A DNA stretch of 64,000 nt, taken from positions 39,513,223 to 39,577,222 of the forward strand of contig NC_087066.1 in the NCBI RefSeq assembly GCF_963678635.1, written 5' to 3'. The stretch comes from Symsagittifera roscoffensis (Eukaryota > Xenacoelomorpha > Acoela > Convolutidae). The translations under genes and the position numbers were made by a program. Position 1 is the stretch's first letter. Each line of letters begins with the position of its first letter. Positions 1 through 14,870 of the stretch are shown one piece after another. The notes below the pieces were generated by a model, which made no database searches, had not been told where the DNA came from, and saw only the letters and a program-made list of their open reading frames with translations.

Positions 1-2723
1 CTATCGGTAAGTCCTGATTTAAAGTGAATACTTAATGTATAAGCATGAGAATACGTTTCAAGCAGAGCAGAAACAATAAGAATATCAACCAATTGTATTC
101 ATTTAGGAACATATTAATGCAAAGAAAAAACACATGCCATCGGTAGTTACAAAAAAAACTATAACCTGAGCTTTCTTCTGTAACAGCAAACCGCGCTGCT
201 CAGTTAACTCGCAGCTTGGTAAGCATTGCTGTGAATGGTATAGGTTACTAATTAGCACGGTTCAAAAACAGAGCTATCGGTAAAACCTGATATAATGTGA
301 ATACTTGATGTACATTCATGAGAACACAGATCAAGCAGAGCAGAAACAATAAGAATATCAACCAATTGTATTCATTTAGGAACATATTAATGCAAAGAAC
401 AAATCCCATGCCATCGGTAGTTCCAAAGAATTATAACCTGAGCTTTCTTCTGTAACAGCAAACCGCGCTGCTTAGTTAACCCGCAGCTTGGTAAGCATTG
501 CTGTGAATGGTATAGGACACTAATTAAGCACGGTTCAAAAACAGAGGTATCGGTAAGTCCTGATATAATGTGAATACTTGATGTATATTCATGAGAACAC
601 AGTTTAAGCAGAGCAGAAACAAAAAGAATATCAACGAATTGTATTCGTTTAGGAACATATTAATGCAAAGAACAAAACCCATGCCATCGGTAGTTCCAAA
701 GAATTATAACCTGAGCTTTCTTCTGTAACAGCAAACCGCGCTGCTTAGTTAACCCGCAGCTTGGTAAGCATTGCTGTGAATGGTATAGGACACTAATTAG
801 CACGGTTCAAAAACAGAGGTATCGGTAAGTCCTGATATAATGTGAATACTTGATGTATATTCATGAGAACACAGTTCAAGCAGAGCAGAAACAAAAAGAA
901 TATCAACGAATTGTATTCGTTTAGGAACATATTAATGCAAAGAACAAAACCCATGCCATCGGTAGTTCCAAAGAATTATAACCTGAGCTTTCTTCTGTAA
1001 CAGCAAACCGCGCTGCTTAGTTATCCCGCAGCTTGGTAAGCACTGCTGTGAGTCATATAGGACTGTAATTAGCATGCTTCAAAAACAGTGCTATCTGTGA
1101 GTCCTGATATGATGCGAATAGTTGATGCACATTCATGAGAACATGTTTCAAGCAGAGCAGAAACAATTGGAAAATTAACCAATTGTATTCATTTAGGAAT
1201 ATATTAATGCAAAGAACAAAACCCATGCCATCGGTAGTTCCAAAGAAATATAATCTGAGCTTTCTAATTTAACAGCAAACCGCGCTGCTCAGTTAAACCG
1301 CAGCTTGGTAAGCACTGCTGTGAGTCATATAGGACAGTAATTAGCATGGTTCAAAAACAGTGCTATCGGTAAGTCCTGATTTAAAGTGAATACTTAATGT
1401 ATAAGCATGAGAATACGTTTCAAGCAGAGCAGAAACAATAAGAATATCAACCAATTGTATTCATTTAGGAACATATTAATGCAAAGAAAAAACACATGCC
1501 ATCGGTAGTTACAAAAAAAACTATAACCTGAGCTTTCTTCTGTAACAGCAAACCGCGCTGCTCAGTTAACTCGCAGCTTGGTAAGCATTGCTGTGAATGG
1601 TATAGGTTACTAATTAGCACGGTTCAAAAACAGAGCTATCGGTAAAACCTGATATAATGTGAATACTTGATGTACATTCATGAGAACACAGATCAAGCAG
1701 AGCAGAAACAATAAGAATATCAACCAATTGTATTCATTTAGGAACATATTAATGCAAAGAACAAATCCCATGCCATCGGTAGTTCCAAAGAATTATAACC
1801 TGAGCTTTCTTCTGTAACAGCAAACCGCGCTGCTTAGTTAACCCGCAGCTTGGTAAGCATTGCTGTGAATGGTATAGGACACTAATTAAGCACGGTTCAA
1901 AAACAGAGGTATCGGTAAGTCCTGATATAATGTGAATACTTGATGTATATTCATGAGAACACAGTTTAAGCAGAGCAGAAACAAAAAGAATATCAACGAA
2001 TTGTATTCGTTTAGGAACATATTAATGCAAAGAACAAAACCCATGCCATCGGTAGTTCCAAAGAATTATAACCTGAGCTTTCTTCTGTAACAGCAAACCG
2101 CGCTGCTTAGTTAACCCGCAGCTTGGTAAGCATTGCTGTGAATGGTATAGGACACTAATTAGCACGGTTCAAAAACAGAGGTATCGGTAAGTCCTGATAT
2201 AATGTGAATACTTGATGTATATTCATGAGAACACAGTTCAAGCAGAGCAGAAACAAAAAGAATATCAACGAATTGTATTCGTTTAGGAACATATTCATGC
2301 AAAGAACAAAACCCATGCCATCGGTAGTTCCAAAGAATTAAAATCTGAGCTTTCTTCTGTAACAGCAAACCGCGCTGCTCAGTTATCCCGCAGCTTGGTA
2401 AGCACTGCTGTGAGTCATATAGGACTGTAATTAGCATGCTTCAAAAACAGTGCTATCGGTGAGTCCTGATATGATGCGAATAGTTGATGCACATTCATGA
2501 GAACATGTTTCAAGCAGAGCAGAAACAATTGGAAAATTAACCAATTGTATTCATTTAGGAATATATTAATGCAAAGAACAAAACCCATGCCATCGGTAGT
2601 TCCAAAGAAATATAATCTGAGCTTTCTAATTTAACAGCAAACCGCGCTGCTCATTTAAACCGCAGCTTGGTAAGCACTGCTGTGAGTCATATAGGACAGT
2701 AATTAGCATGGTTCAAAAACAGT
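1..2723. repeat. Five-monomer higher-order repeat, two copies of ~1,362 bp
   Basis: The order of five monomer subtypes at 1-1362 recurs almost base for base at 1363-2723. The subtype with TTAAAGTGAATACTTAATG starts at 1, 1363 and 2724, and the subtype with ATGATGCGAATAG recurs near 1091 and 2451. A third copy begins at 2724 but loses register after about three monomers. Near identity between copies, with clear divergence between neighbouring monomers, is the signature of higher-order homogenisation by unequal exchange. Confidence 0.92.
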
Positions 2724-5442
2724 GCTAGCGGTAAGTCCTGATTTAAAGTGAATACTTAATGTATAAGCATGAGAATACGTTTCAAGCAGAGCAGAAACAA
2801 TAAGATTATCAACCAATTGTATTCATTTAGGAACATATTAATGCAAAGAAAGAACACATGCCATCGGTAGTTACAAAAAAAACTATAACCTGAGCTTTCT
2901 TCTGTAACAGCAAACCGCGCTGCTCAGTTAACTCGCAGCTTGGTAAGCATTGCTGTGAATGGTATACGTTAGTAATTAGCACGGTTCAAAAACAGAGCTA
3001 TCGGTAAAACCTGATATAATGTGAATACGTGATGTACATTCATGAGAACACAGATCAAGCAGAGCAGAAACAATAAGAATAACAACCAATTGTATTCATT
3101 TAGGAACATATTAATGCAAAGAACAAATCCCATGCCATCGGTAGTTCCAAAGAATTATAACCTGAGCTTTCTTCTTTAACAGCAAACCGCGCTGCTTAGT
3201 TAACCCGCAGATTGGTAAGCATTGCTGTGAATGGTATAGGACACTAATTAGCACGGTTCAAAAACAGAGGTATCGGTAAGTCCTGATATAATGTGAATAC
3301 TTGATGTATATTCATGAGAACACAGTTCAAGCAGAGCAGAAACAAAAAGAATATCAACGAATTGTATTGATATAGGAACATTTTAATGCAAAGAACAAAA
3401 CCCATGCCATCGGTAGTTCCAAAGAATTAAAATCTGAGCTTTCATCTGTAACAGCAAACCGCGCTGCTCAGTTAACCCGCAGCTTGGTAAGCATTGCTGT
3501 GAATGGTATAGGACACTAATTAGCACGGTTCAAAAACAGTGCTATCGGTTAGTCCTGATTTAAAGTGAATACTTAATGTATAAGCATGAGAATACGTTTC
3601 AAGCAGAGCAGAAACAATAAGAATATCAAACAATTGTATTCATTTAGGAACATATTAATGCAAAGAACAAATCCCATGCCATCGGTAGTTCCAAAGAATT
3701 AGAACCTGAGCTTTCTTCTGTAACCGCAAACCGCGCTGCTCAGTTAACCCGCAGCTTGGTAAGCATTGCTGTGAATGGTATAGGACACTAATTAGCACGG
3801 TTCAAAAACAGCTATCGGTAAGTCCTGATATAATGTGAAAACTTGATGTATATTCATGAGAACCCAATTCAAGCAGAGCAGAAACAAAAAGAATATCAAC
3901 CAATTGTATTCATTTAGGAACATATTAATGCAAAGAACAAAACCCATGCCATCGGTACTTCCAAAGATTTATAAACTGAGCTTTCTTCTGTAACAGCAAA
4001 CCGCGCTGCTTAGTTAACCCGCAGCTTGGTAAGCATTGCTATGAATGGTATAGGACACTAATTAGCACGGTTCAAAAACAGAGCTATCGGTAAGTCCTGA
4101 AATAATGTGAAAATTTGATGTATATTCATGAGAACACAGTTCAAGCAGAGCAGAAACAATAAGAATATCAACGAATTGTATTCATTTAGGAACATTTTAA
4201 TGCAAAGAACAAAACCCATGCCATCGGTAGTTCCAAAGAGTTTAAAACTGAGCTTTCTTCTGTAACAGCAAACCGCGCTGCTCAATTAACTCGCACCTTG
4301 GTAAGCACTGCTGTGAATGGTATAGAACAATAATTAGCACGGTTCAATAACAGAGCTATCGGTAAGTCCTGATATAATGTGAAAACTTGACGTATTTCCA
4401 TGAGAACACAGTTCAAGCAGAGCAGAAACAATAAGAATATCAAACAATTGTATTCATTTAGGAACATATTAATGCAAAGAACAAAACCCATGCCATCGGT
4501 AGTTCCAAAGAATTATAAACTGAGCTTTCTTCTGTAACAGCAAACCGCGCTGCTTAGTTAACACGCAGCTTGGTAAACATAGCTATGAATGATATAGGAC
4601 ACTAATTAGCACGGTTCAAACAGAGCTATCGGTAAGTCCTGATATAATGTGAAAACTTAATGTATTTCCATGAGAACACAAAGCAAGCAGAGCAAAAACA
4701 ATAAGAATATCAACCAATTGTATTCATTTAGGAACATATTAATGCAAAGAACAAAACCCATGCCATCGGTAGTTCCAAAGAATTATAAACTGAGCTTTGT
4801 TCTGTAACAGCAAACCGCGCTGCTTAGTTAACCCGCAGCTTGGTAAGCACTGCTATGAATGGTATAGGACACTGATTAGCACGGCTCAAAAATAGAGCAT
4901 CGGTAAGTCCTGATATAATGTGGATAATTGATGTATATTCATGAGAACACAGTTCGAGCAGAGCAGAATTAATTAGAATAAAAACCAATCTTATTCATAT
5001 AGGAACATATTAATGCAAAGAACAAAACCCATGCCATCGGTAGTTACAAAAAAAACTATAATCAGAGCTTTCTTCTGTAACAGCAAACCGCGCTGCTCAG
5101 TTAACTCGCAGCTTGGAAAGCATTGCTATGAATGGTATAGGACACTGATTAGCACGGCTCAAAAACAGAGCAATCGGTAAGTCCTGATATAATGTGGATA
5201 ATTGATGTAGATTCATGAGATCACAGTTCGAGCAGAGCAGAATTAATTAGAATAACAACCAATCTTATTCATATAGGAACATATTAATGCAAAGAACAAA
5301 ACCCATGCCATCAGTAGTTCTAAAGAATTATAAACTGAGCTTTCTTCTGTAACAGCAAACAGCGTTGCTTAGTTAACCCGCAGCTTGGTAAGCATTGCTA
5401 TGAATGGTATAGGACACTAATTAGCACGGTTCAAAAACAGAG

Positions 5443-6529
5443 CTATCGGTATGTCCTGATATAATGTGAATACTTGATGTATTTACATGAGAACACAGTT
5501 CAAGCAGAGCAGAAACAATAAGAATATCAACCAATTTTATTCATTTAGGAACATATAAATGCACAAAAAAACTCATGCCATCGGTAGTTACAAAAAAACT
5601 ATAATCAGAGCTTTCTTCTGTAACAGCAAACCGCGCTGCTCAGTTAACTCGCAGCTTGGTAAGCATTGCTATGAATGGTAAAGGACACTAATTAGCACGG
5701 TTCAAAAACAGAGCAATCGGTAAGTCCTGATATAATGTGGACAATTGCTGTATATTTATGAGAACAAAGTTCGAGCAGAGCAGAATTAATTCGAATAACA
5801 ACCAATCTTATTCATAAAGGAACATATTAATGCAAAGAACCAAACCCATGCCATCGGTAGTTCCAAAGAAATATAAACTGAGCTTTCTTCTGTAACAGCA
5901 AACAGCGCTGCTTAGTTAACCCGCAGCTGGGTAAATATTGCTATGAATGGTATAGGACACTAATTAGCACGGTTCAAAAACAGAGCTATCGATATGTCCT
6001 GATATAATGTGAATACTTGATGTATTTACATGAGAACACAGTTCAAGCAGAGCAGAAACAATAAGAATATCAACCAATTTTATTCATTTAGGAACATATA
6101 AATGCACAAAAAAAACTCATGCCATCGGTAGTTACAAAAAAACTATAATCAGAGCTTTCTTCTGTAACAGCAAACCGCGCTGCTCAGTTAACTCGCAGCT
6201 TGGTAAGCATTGCTATGAATGGTAAAGGACACTAATTAGCACGGTTCAAAAACAGAGCAATCGGTAAGTCCTGATATAATGTGGACAATTGCTGTATATT
6301 TATGAGAACAAAGTTCGAGCAGAGCAGAATTAATTCGAATAACAACCAATCTTATTCATAAAGGAACATACTAATGCAAAGAACCAAACCCATGCCATCG
6401 GTAGTTCCAAAGAAATATAAACTGAGCTTTCTTCTGTAACAGCAAACAGCGCTGCTTAGTTAACCCGCAGCTGGGTAAATATTGCTATGAATGGTATAGG
6501 ACACTAATTAGCACGGTTCAAAAACAGAG
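5443..6529. repeat. Two-monomer higher-order repeat, ~543 bp, two copies
   Basis: A dimer of two diverged monomers, one with ATGTCCTGATATAATGTG and one with GTCCTGATATAATGTGGAC, starts at 5443 and again at 5986, and its landmark recurs at 6530. The two dimers are nearly identical, while the monomers within a dimer differ clearly. This is a different local homogenisation unit from the pentamer at the left edge. Confidence 0.88.
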
Positions 6530-8169
6530 CTATCGATATGTCCTGATATAATGTGAATACTTGATGTATTTACATGAGAAAACAGTTCAAGCAGAGCAGA
6601 AACAATAATACTATCAACCAATTGTATTCATTTAGGAACATATTAATGCACAGAAAAAAACCCATGCCATCGGTAGTTACAAAAAAACTATAATCAGAGC
6701 TTTCTTCTGTAACAGCAAACCGCACTGCTCAGTTAACCCGCAGCTTGGTAAGCATTGCTATGAATGGTATAGGACACTAATTAGCACGGTTCAAAAACAG
6801 AGCTATCGGTAAAACCTGATATAATGTGGATAATTGATGTATTTTCATGAGAACACAGTTCGAGCAGAGCAGAATTAATTAGAATAACAACCAATCTTAT
6901 TCATATAGGAACATATTAATGCAAAGAACAAAACCCATGCCATCGGTAGTTCCAAAAATTAACATCTGAGCTTTCTTCTGTAACAGCAAACCGCGCTGCT
7001 CAGTTATCCCGCAGCTTGGTAAGCACTGCTGTGAGTCATATAGGACAGTAATTAGCATGCTTCAAAAACAGTGCTATCGGTGAGTCCTAATATGATGCGA
7101 ATAGTTGATGCACATTCATGAGAACACGTTTCGAGCAGAGCAGAAACAATTGGAAAATTAACCAATTGTATTCATTTAGGAACATATTAATGCAAAGAAC
7201 AAAACCCATGCCATCCGTAGTTCCAAAGAAATATAATCTGAGCTTTCTAATTAAACAGCAAACCGCGCTGCTCAGTTAAACCGCAGCTTGGTAAGCACTG
7301 CTGTGAGTCATATATGACAGTAATTAGCAGGGTTCAAAAACAGTGCTATCGGTAAGTCCTGATTTAAAGTGAATACTTAATGTATAAGCATGAGAATACG
7401 TTTCAAGCATAGCAGAAACAATAAGTATATCAACCGATTGTATTCATTTAGGAACATATTAACGCAAAGAAAAAACACATGCCATCGGTGGTTACAAAAA
7501 AAACTATAATCAGAGCTTTCTTCTGTAACAGCAAACCGCGCTGCTCAGTTAACTCGCAGCTTGGTAAGAATTGCTATGAATGGTATAGTACACCGATTAG
7601 CACGGCTCAAAAACAGAGCAATCGGTAAGTCCTGATATAATGTGGATAATTGATGTATATTCATGAGAACACAGTTCGAGCAGAGCAGATTAATTAGAAT
7701 AACAACCAATCTTATTCATATAGGAACATATTAATGCAAAGAACAAAACCCATGTCATCGGTAGTTCCAAAGAATTAACATCTGAGCTTTCTTCTGTAAC
7801 AGCAAACCGCGCTGCTCAGTTATCCCGCAGCTTGGTAAGCACTGCTGTGAGTCATATAGGACAGTAATTAGCATGCTTCAAAAACAGTGCTATCGGTGAG
7901 TCCTAATATGATGCGAATAGTTGATGCACATTCATGAGAACACGTTTCAAGCAGAGCAGAAACAATTGGAAAATTGGAAAATTAACCAATTGTATTCATT
8001 TAGGAACACATTAATGCAAAGAACAAAACCCATGCCATCCGTAGTTCCAAAGAAATATAACCTGAGCTTTCTAATTAAACAGCAAACCGCGCTGCTCAGT
8101 TAAACCGCAGCTTGGTAAGCACTGGTGTGAGTCATATAGGACAGTAATTAGCAGGGTTCAAAAACAGTG

Positions 8170-11100
8170 CTATCGGTAAGTCCTGATTTAAAGTGAATAC
8201 TTAATGTATAAGCATGAGAATACGTTTCAAGCAGAGCAGAAACAATAAGTATATCAACCGATTGTATTCATTTAGGAACATATTAACGCAAAGAAAAAAC
8301 ACATGCCATCGGTGGTTACAAAAAAAACTATAACCTGAGCTTTCTTCTGTAACAGCAAACCGCGCTGCTCAGTTAACTCGCAACTTGGTAAGCATTGCTG
8401 TGAATGGTATAGGACACTAATTAGCACGGTTCAAAAACAGAGCTATCGGTAAAACCTGATATAATGTGAATACTTGATTTATATTCATGAGAACACAGTT
8501 CAAGCAGAGCAGAAACAATAAGAATATCAACCAATTGTATTCATTTAGGAACATAATAATGCAAAGAAAAAATCCCATGCCATCGGTAGTTCCAAAGAAT
8601 TATAACCTGAGCTTTCTTCTGTAACAGCAAACCGCGCTGCTTAGTTAATCCGCAGCTTGGTAAGCATTGCTGTGAATGGTATAGAACACTAATTAACACG
8701 ATTCAAAAACAGAGCTATCGGTAAGTCCTGATATAATGTGAATACTTGATGTATATTCATGAGAACACAGTTCAAGCAGAGCAGAAACAATAAGAATATC
8801 AACCAATTGTATTCATTTAGGAACATATTAATGCACAGAAAAAAACCCATTCCATCGGTGGTTACAAAAAAAACTATAATCAGAGCTTTCTTCTGTAACA
8901 GCAAACCGCGCTGCTCAGTTAACTCGCAGCTTGGTAAGAATTGCTATGAATGGTATAGTACAGCGATTAGCACGGCTCAAAAACAGAGCAATCGGTAAGT
9001 CCTGATATAATGTGGATAATTGATGTATATTCATGAGAACACAGTTCGAGCAGAGCAGATTAATTAGAATAACAACCAATCTTATTCATATAGGAACATA
9101 TTAATGCAAAGAACAAAACCCATGCCATCTGTAGTTCTAAAAAATTATAAACTGAGCTTTCTTCTGTAACAGCAAACAGCGCTGCTTAGTCAACCCGCAG
9201 CTTGGTGAGCATTGCTATGAATGGTATAGGACACTAATTAGCACGGTTCAAAAACAGAGCTATCGGTATGTCCTGATATAATGTGAATACTTGATGTATT
9301 TACATCAAAACACAGTTCAAGCAGAGCAGAAACAATAAGAATATCAACCAATTGTATTCATTTAGGAACATATTAATGCACAGAAAAAAACCCATGCCAT
9401 CGGTAGCTACAAAAAACTATAATCAGAGCTTTCTTCTGTAACAACAAACCGCGCTGCTCAGTTAACCCGCAGCTTGGTAAGCATTGCTGTGAATGGTATA
9501 AGACACTAATTAGCACGGTTCAAAAACAGAGTTATCGGTAAGTCCTGATATAATGTGAATACTTGATAAATATTCATGAGAACACAGTTCAAGCAGAGCA
9601 GAAACAATAAGAATATCAACCAATTGTATTCATTTAGGAACATATTAATGCAAAGAACAAAACCCATGTCATCGGTAGTTCCAAAGAATTAAAATCTGAG
9701 CTTTCTTCTGTAACAGCAAACCGCGCTGCTCAGTTAACCGCGCTGCTCAGTAAGCACTGGTGTGTGTCATATAGGACAGTAATTAGCAGGGTTCAAAAAC
9801 AGTGCTATCGGTAAGTCCTGATTTAAAGTGAATACTTAATGTATAAGCATGAGAATACGTTTCAAGCAGAGCAGAAACAATAAGTATATCAACCGATTGT
9901 ATTCATTTAGGAACATATTAACGAAAAGAAAAAACACATGCCATCGGTGGTTACAAAAAAAACTATAACCTGAGCTTTCTTCTGTAACAGCAAACCGCGC
10001 TGCTCAGTTAACTCGCAACTTGGTAAGCATTGCTGTGAATGGTATAGGACACTAATTAGCACGGTTCAAAAACAGAGCTATCGGTAAAACCTGATATAAT
10101 GTGAATACTTGATTTATATTCATGAGAACACAGTTCAAGCAGAGCAGAAACAATAAGAATATCAACCAATTGTATTCATTTAGGAACATAATAATGCAAA
10201 GAACAAATCCCATGCCATCGGTAGTTCCAAAGAATTATAACCTGAGCTTTCTTCTGTAACAGCAAACCGCGCTGCTTAGTTAATCCGCAGCTTGGTAAGC
10301 ATTGCTGTGAATGGTATAGAACACTAATTAACACGGTTCAAAAACAGAGCTATCGGTAAGTCCTGATATAATGTGAATACTTGATGTATATTCATGAGAA
10401 CACAGTTCAAGCAGAGCAGAAACAATAAGAATATCAACCAATTGTATTCATTTAGGAACATATTAATGCACAGAAAAAAACCCATTCCATCGGTGGTTAC
10501 AAAAAAAAACTATAATCAGAGCTTTCTTCTGTAACAGCAAACCGCGCTGCTCAGTTAACTCGCAGCTTGGTAAGAATTGCTATGAATGGTATAGTACAGC
10601 GATTAGCACGGCTCAAAAACAGAGCAATCGGTAAGTCCTGATATAATGTGGATAATTGATGTATATTCATGAGAACACAGTTCGAGCAGAGCAGATTAAT
10701 AAGAATAACAACCAATCTTATTCATATAGGAACATATTAATGCAAAGAACAAAACCCATGCCATCGGTAGTTCTAAAAAATTATAAACTGAGCTTTCTTC
10801 TGTAACAGCAAACAGCGCTGCTTAGTCAACCCGCAGCTTGGTGAGCATTGCTATGAATGGTATAGGTCACTAATTAGCACGGTTCAAAAACAGAGCTATC
10901 GGTATGTCCTGATATAATGTGAATACTTGATGTATTTACATGAAAACACAGTTCAAGCAGAGCAGAAACAATAAGAATATCAACCAATTGTATTCATTTA
11001 GGAACATATTAATGCACAGAAAAAAACCCATGCCATCGGTAGCTACAAAAAACTATAATCAGAGCTTTCTTCTGTAACAACAAACCGCGCTGCTCAGTTA

Positions 11101-11370
11101 ACCCGCAGCTTGGTAAGCATTGCTGTGAATGGTATAAGACACTAATTAGCACGGTTCAAAAACAGAGTTATCGGTAAGTCCTGATATAATGTGAATACTT
11201 GATAAATATTCATGAGAACACAGTTCAAGCAGAGCAGAAACAATAAGAATATCAACCAATTGTATTCATTTAGGAACATATTAATGCAAAGAACAAAACC
11301 CATGTCATCGGTAGTTCCAAAGAATTAAAATCTGAGCTTTCTTCTGTAACAGCAAACCGCGCTGCTCAGT
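8170..11370. repeat. Six-monomer higher-order repeat, offset 1,635 bp
   Basis: Monomers from 8170 reappear from 9805, an offset of 1,635 bp or six monomers. Private variants repeat at the same offset, for example the ACTTGATAAATATTC variant and the AGTTATCGG variant near 9532 and 11167. Copy 1 ends at about 9735-9760 in a local rearrangement where a short GCGCTGCTCAG stretch is repeated; copy 2 lacks it. Confidence 0.85.
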
Positions 11371-14300
11371 TAACTCGCAGCTTGGTAAGAATTGCTATGA
11401 ATGGTATAGGACACCGATTAGCACGGCTCAAAAACAGAGCAATCGGTAAGTCCTGATATAATGTGAATACTTGATGTATATTCATGAGAACACAGTTCAA
11501 GCAGAGCAGAAACAATAAGAATATCAACCAATTGTATTCATTCAGGAACATATTAATGCACAGAAAAAAACCCATGCCATCGGTGGTTACAAAAAAAACT
11601 ATAATCAAAGCTTTCTTCTGTAACAGCAAACCGCGCTGCTCAATTAACTCGCAGCTTGGTAAGAATTGCTATGAATGGTATAGGACACCGATTAGCACGG
11701 CTCAAAAACAGAGCAATCGGTAAGTCCTGATATAATGTGGATAATTGATGTATATTCATGAGAACACAGTTCGAGCAGAGCAGAATTAATTAGAATAACA
11801 ACCAATCTTATTCATATAGGAACATATTAATGCAAAGAACAAAACCCATGCCATCGGTAGTTCTAAAGAATTATAAACTGAGCTTTCTTCTGTAACAGCA
11901 AACAGCGCTGCTTAGTTAACCCGCAGCTTGGTAAGCATTGCTATGAATGGTATAGGACACTAATTAGCACGGTTCAAAAACAGAGCTATCGGTATGTCCT
12001 GATATAATGAGAATACTTGATGTATTTACATGAGAACACAGTTCAAGCAGAGCAGAAACAATAAGAATATCAACCAATTGTATTCATTTAGGAACATATT
12101 AATGCACAGAAAAAAAAACCCATGCCATCGGTAGCTACAAAAAACTATAATCAGAGCTTTCTTCTGTAACAACAAACCGCGCTGCTCAGTTAACCCGCAG
12201 CTTGGTAAGCATTGCTGTGAATGGTATAGGACACTAATTAGCACGGTTCAAAAACAGAGTTATCGGTAAGTCCTGATATAATGTGAATACTTGATGTATA
12301 TTCATGAGAACACAGTTCAAGCAGAGCAGAAACAATAAGAATATCAACCAATTGTATTCAGTTAGGAACATATTAATGCAAAGAACAAAACCCATGCCAT
12401 CCGTAGTTCCAAAGAAATATAATCTGAGCTGTCTAATGAAACAGCAAACCGCGCTGCTCAGTTAAACCGCAGCTTGGTAAGCACTGCTGTGAGTCATATA
12501 GGACAGTAATTAGCAGGGTTCAAAAACAGTGCTATCGGTAAGTCCTGATTTAAAGTGAATACTTCATGTATAAGCATGAGAATACGTTTCAAGCAGAGCA
12601 AAAACAATAAGTATATCAACCAATTGTATTCATTTAGGAACATATTAATGCAAAGAAAAAACACATGCCATCGGTGGTTACAAAAAAAACTATAATCAGA
12701 GCTTTCTTCTGTAACAGCAAACCGCGCTGCTCAATTAACTCGCAGCTTGGTAAGAATTGCTGTGAATGGTATAAGACACTAATTAGCACGGTTCAAAAAC
12801 AGAGTTATCGGTAAGTCCTGATATAATGTGAATACTTGATAAATATTCATGAGAACACAGTTCAAGCAGAGCAGAAACAATAAGAATATCAACCAATTGT
12901 ATTCATTTAGGAACATATTAATGCAAAGAACAAAACCCATGTCATCGGTAGTTCCAAAGAATTAAAATCTGAGCTTTCTTCTGTAACAGCAAACCGCGCT
13001 GCTCAGTTAACTCGCAGCTTGGTAAGAATTGCTATGAATGGTATAGGACACCGATTAGCACGGCTCAAAAACAGAGCAATCGGTAAGTCCTGATATAATG
13101 TGAATACTTGATGTATATTCATGAGAACACAGTTCAAGCAGAGCAAAAACAATAAGTATATCAACCAATTGTATTCATTTAGGAACATATTAATGCACAG
13201 AAAAAAACCCATGCCATCGGTAGCTACAAAAAACTATAATCAGAGCTTTCTTCTGTAACAACAAACCGCGCTGCTCAGTTAACCCGCAGCTTGGTAAGCA
13301 TTGCTGTGAATGGTATAAGACACTAATTAGCACGGTTCAAAAACAGAGTTATCGGTAAGTCCTGATATAATGTGAATACTTGATAAATATTCATGAGAAC
13401 ACAGTTCAAGCAGAGCAGAAACAATAAGAATATCAACCAATTGTATTCATTTAGGAACATATTAATGCAAAGAACAAAACCCATGTCATCGGTAGTTCCA
13501 AAGAATTAAAATCTGAGCTTTCTTCTGTAACAGCAAACCGCGCTGCTCAGTTAACTCGCAGCTTGGTAAGAATTGCTATGAATGGTATAGGACACCGATT
13601 AGCACGGCTCAAAAACAGAGCAATCGGTAAGTCCTGATATAATGTGAATACTTGATGTATATTCATGAGAACACAGTTCAAGCAGAGCAGAAACAATAAG
13701 ATATCAACCAATTGTATTCATTCAGGAACATATTAATGCACAGAAAAAAACCCATGCCATCGGTGGTTACAAAAAAAACTATAATCAGAGCTTTCTTCTG
13801 TAACAGCAAACCGCGCTGCTCAATTAACTCGCAGCTTGGTAAGAATTGCTATGAATGGTATAGGACACCGATTAGCACGGCTCAAAAACAGAGCAATCGG
13901 TAAGTCCTGATATAATGTGGATAATTGATGTATATTCATGAGAACACAGTTCGAGCAGAGCAGAATTAATTAGAATAACAACCAATCTTATTCATATAGG
14001 AACATATTAATGCAAAGAACAAAACCCATGCCATCGGTAGTTCTAAAGAATTATAAACTGAGCTTTCTTCTGTAACAGCAAACAGCGCTGCTTAGTTAAC
14101 CCGCAGCTTGGTAAGCATTGCTATGAATGGTATAGGACACTAATTAGCACGGTTCAAAAACAGAGCTATCGGTATGTCCTGATATAATGAGAATACTTGA
14201 TGTATTTACATGAGAACACAGTTCAAGCAGAGCAGAAACAATAAGAATATCAACCAATTGTATTCATTTAGGAACATATTAATGCACAGAAAAAAAAACC

Positions 14301-14870
14301 CATGCCATCGGTAGCTACAAAAAACTATAATCAGAGCTTTCTTCTGTAACAACAAACCGCGCTGCTCAGTTAACCCGCAGCTTGGTAAGCATTGCTGTGA
14401 ATGGTATAGGACACTAATTAGCACGGTTCAAAAACAGAGTTATCGGTAAGTCCTGATATAATGTGAATACTTGATGTATATTCATGAGAACACAGTTCAA
14501 GCAGAGCAGAAACAATAAGAATATCAACCAATTGTATTCAGTTAGGAACATATTAATGCAAAGAACAAAACCCATGCCATCCGTAGTTCCAAAGAAATAT
14601 AATCTGAGCTGTCTAATGAAACAGCAAACCGCGCTGCTCAGTTAAACCGCAGCTTGGTAAGCACTGCTGTGAGTCATATAGGACAGTAATTAGCAGGGTT
14701 CAAAAACAGTGCTATCGGTAAGTCCTGATTTAAAGTGAATACTTCATGTATAAGCATGAGAATACGTTTCAAGCAGAGCAAAAACAATAAGTATATCAAC
14801 CAATTGTGTTCATTTAGGAACATATTAATGCAAAGAAAAAACACATGCCATCGGTGGTTACAAAAAAAAC
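10985..14870. repeat. Eight-monomer offset duplication, 2,180 bp
   Basis: About 1.7 kb at 10985-12690 is repeated nearly perfectly at 13165-14870, an offset of 2,180 bp or eight monomers. The match includes a private eight-A run and the ACTTCATGTATAAGC variant at 12532 and 14712. The stretch between the two blocks matches an upstream segment at the six-monomer offset instead. Overlapping exchanges of different register have therefore acted here. Confidence 0.85.
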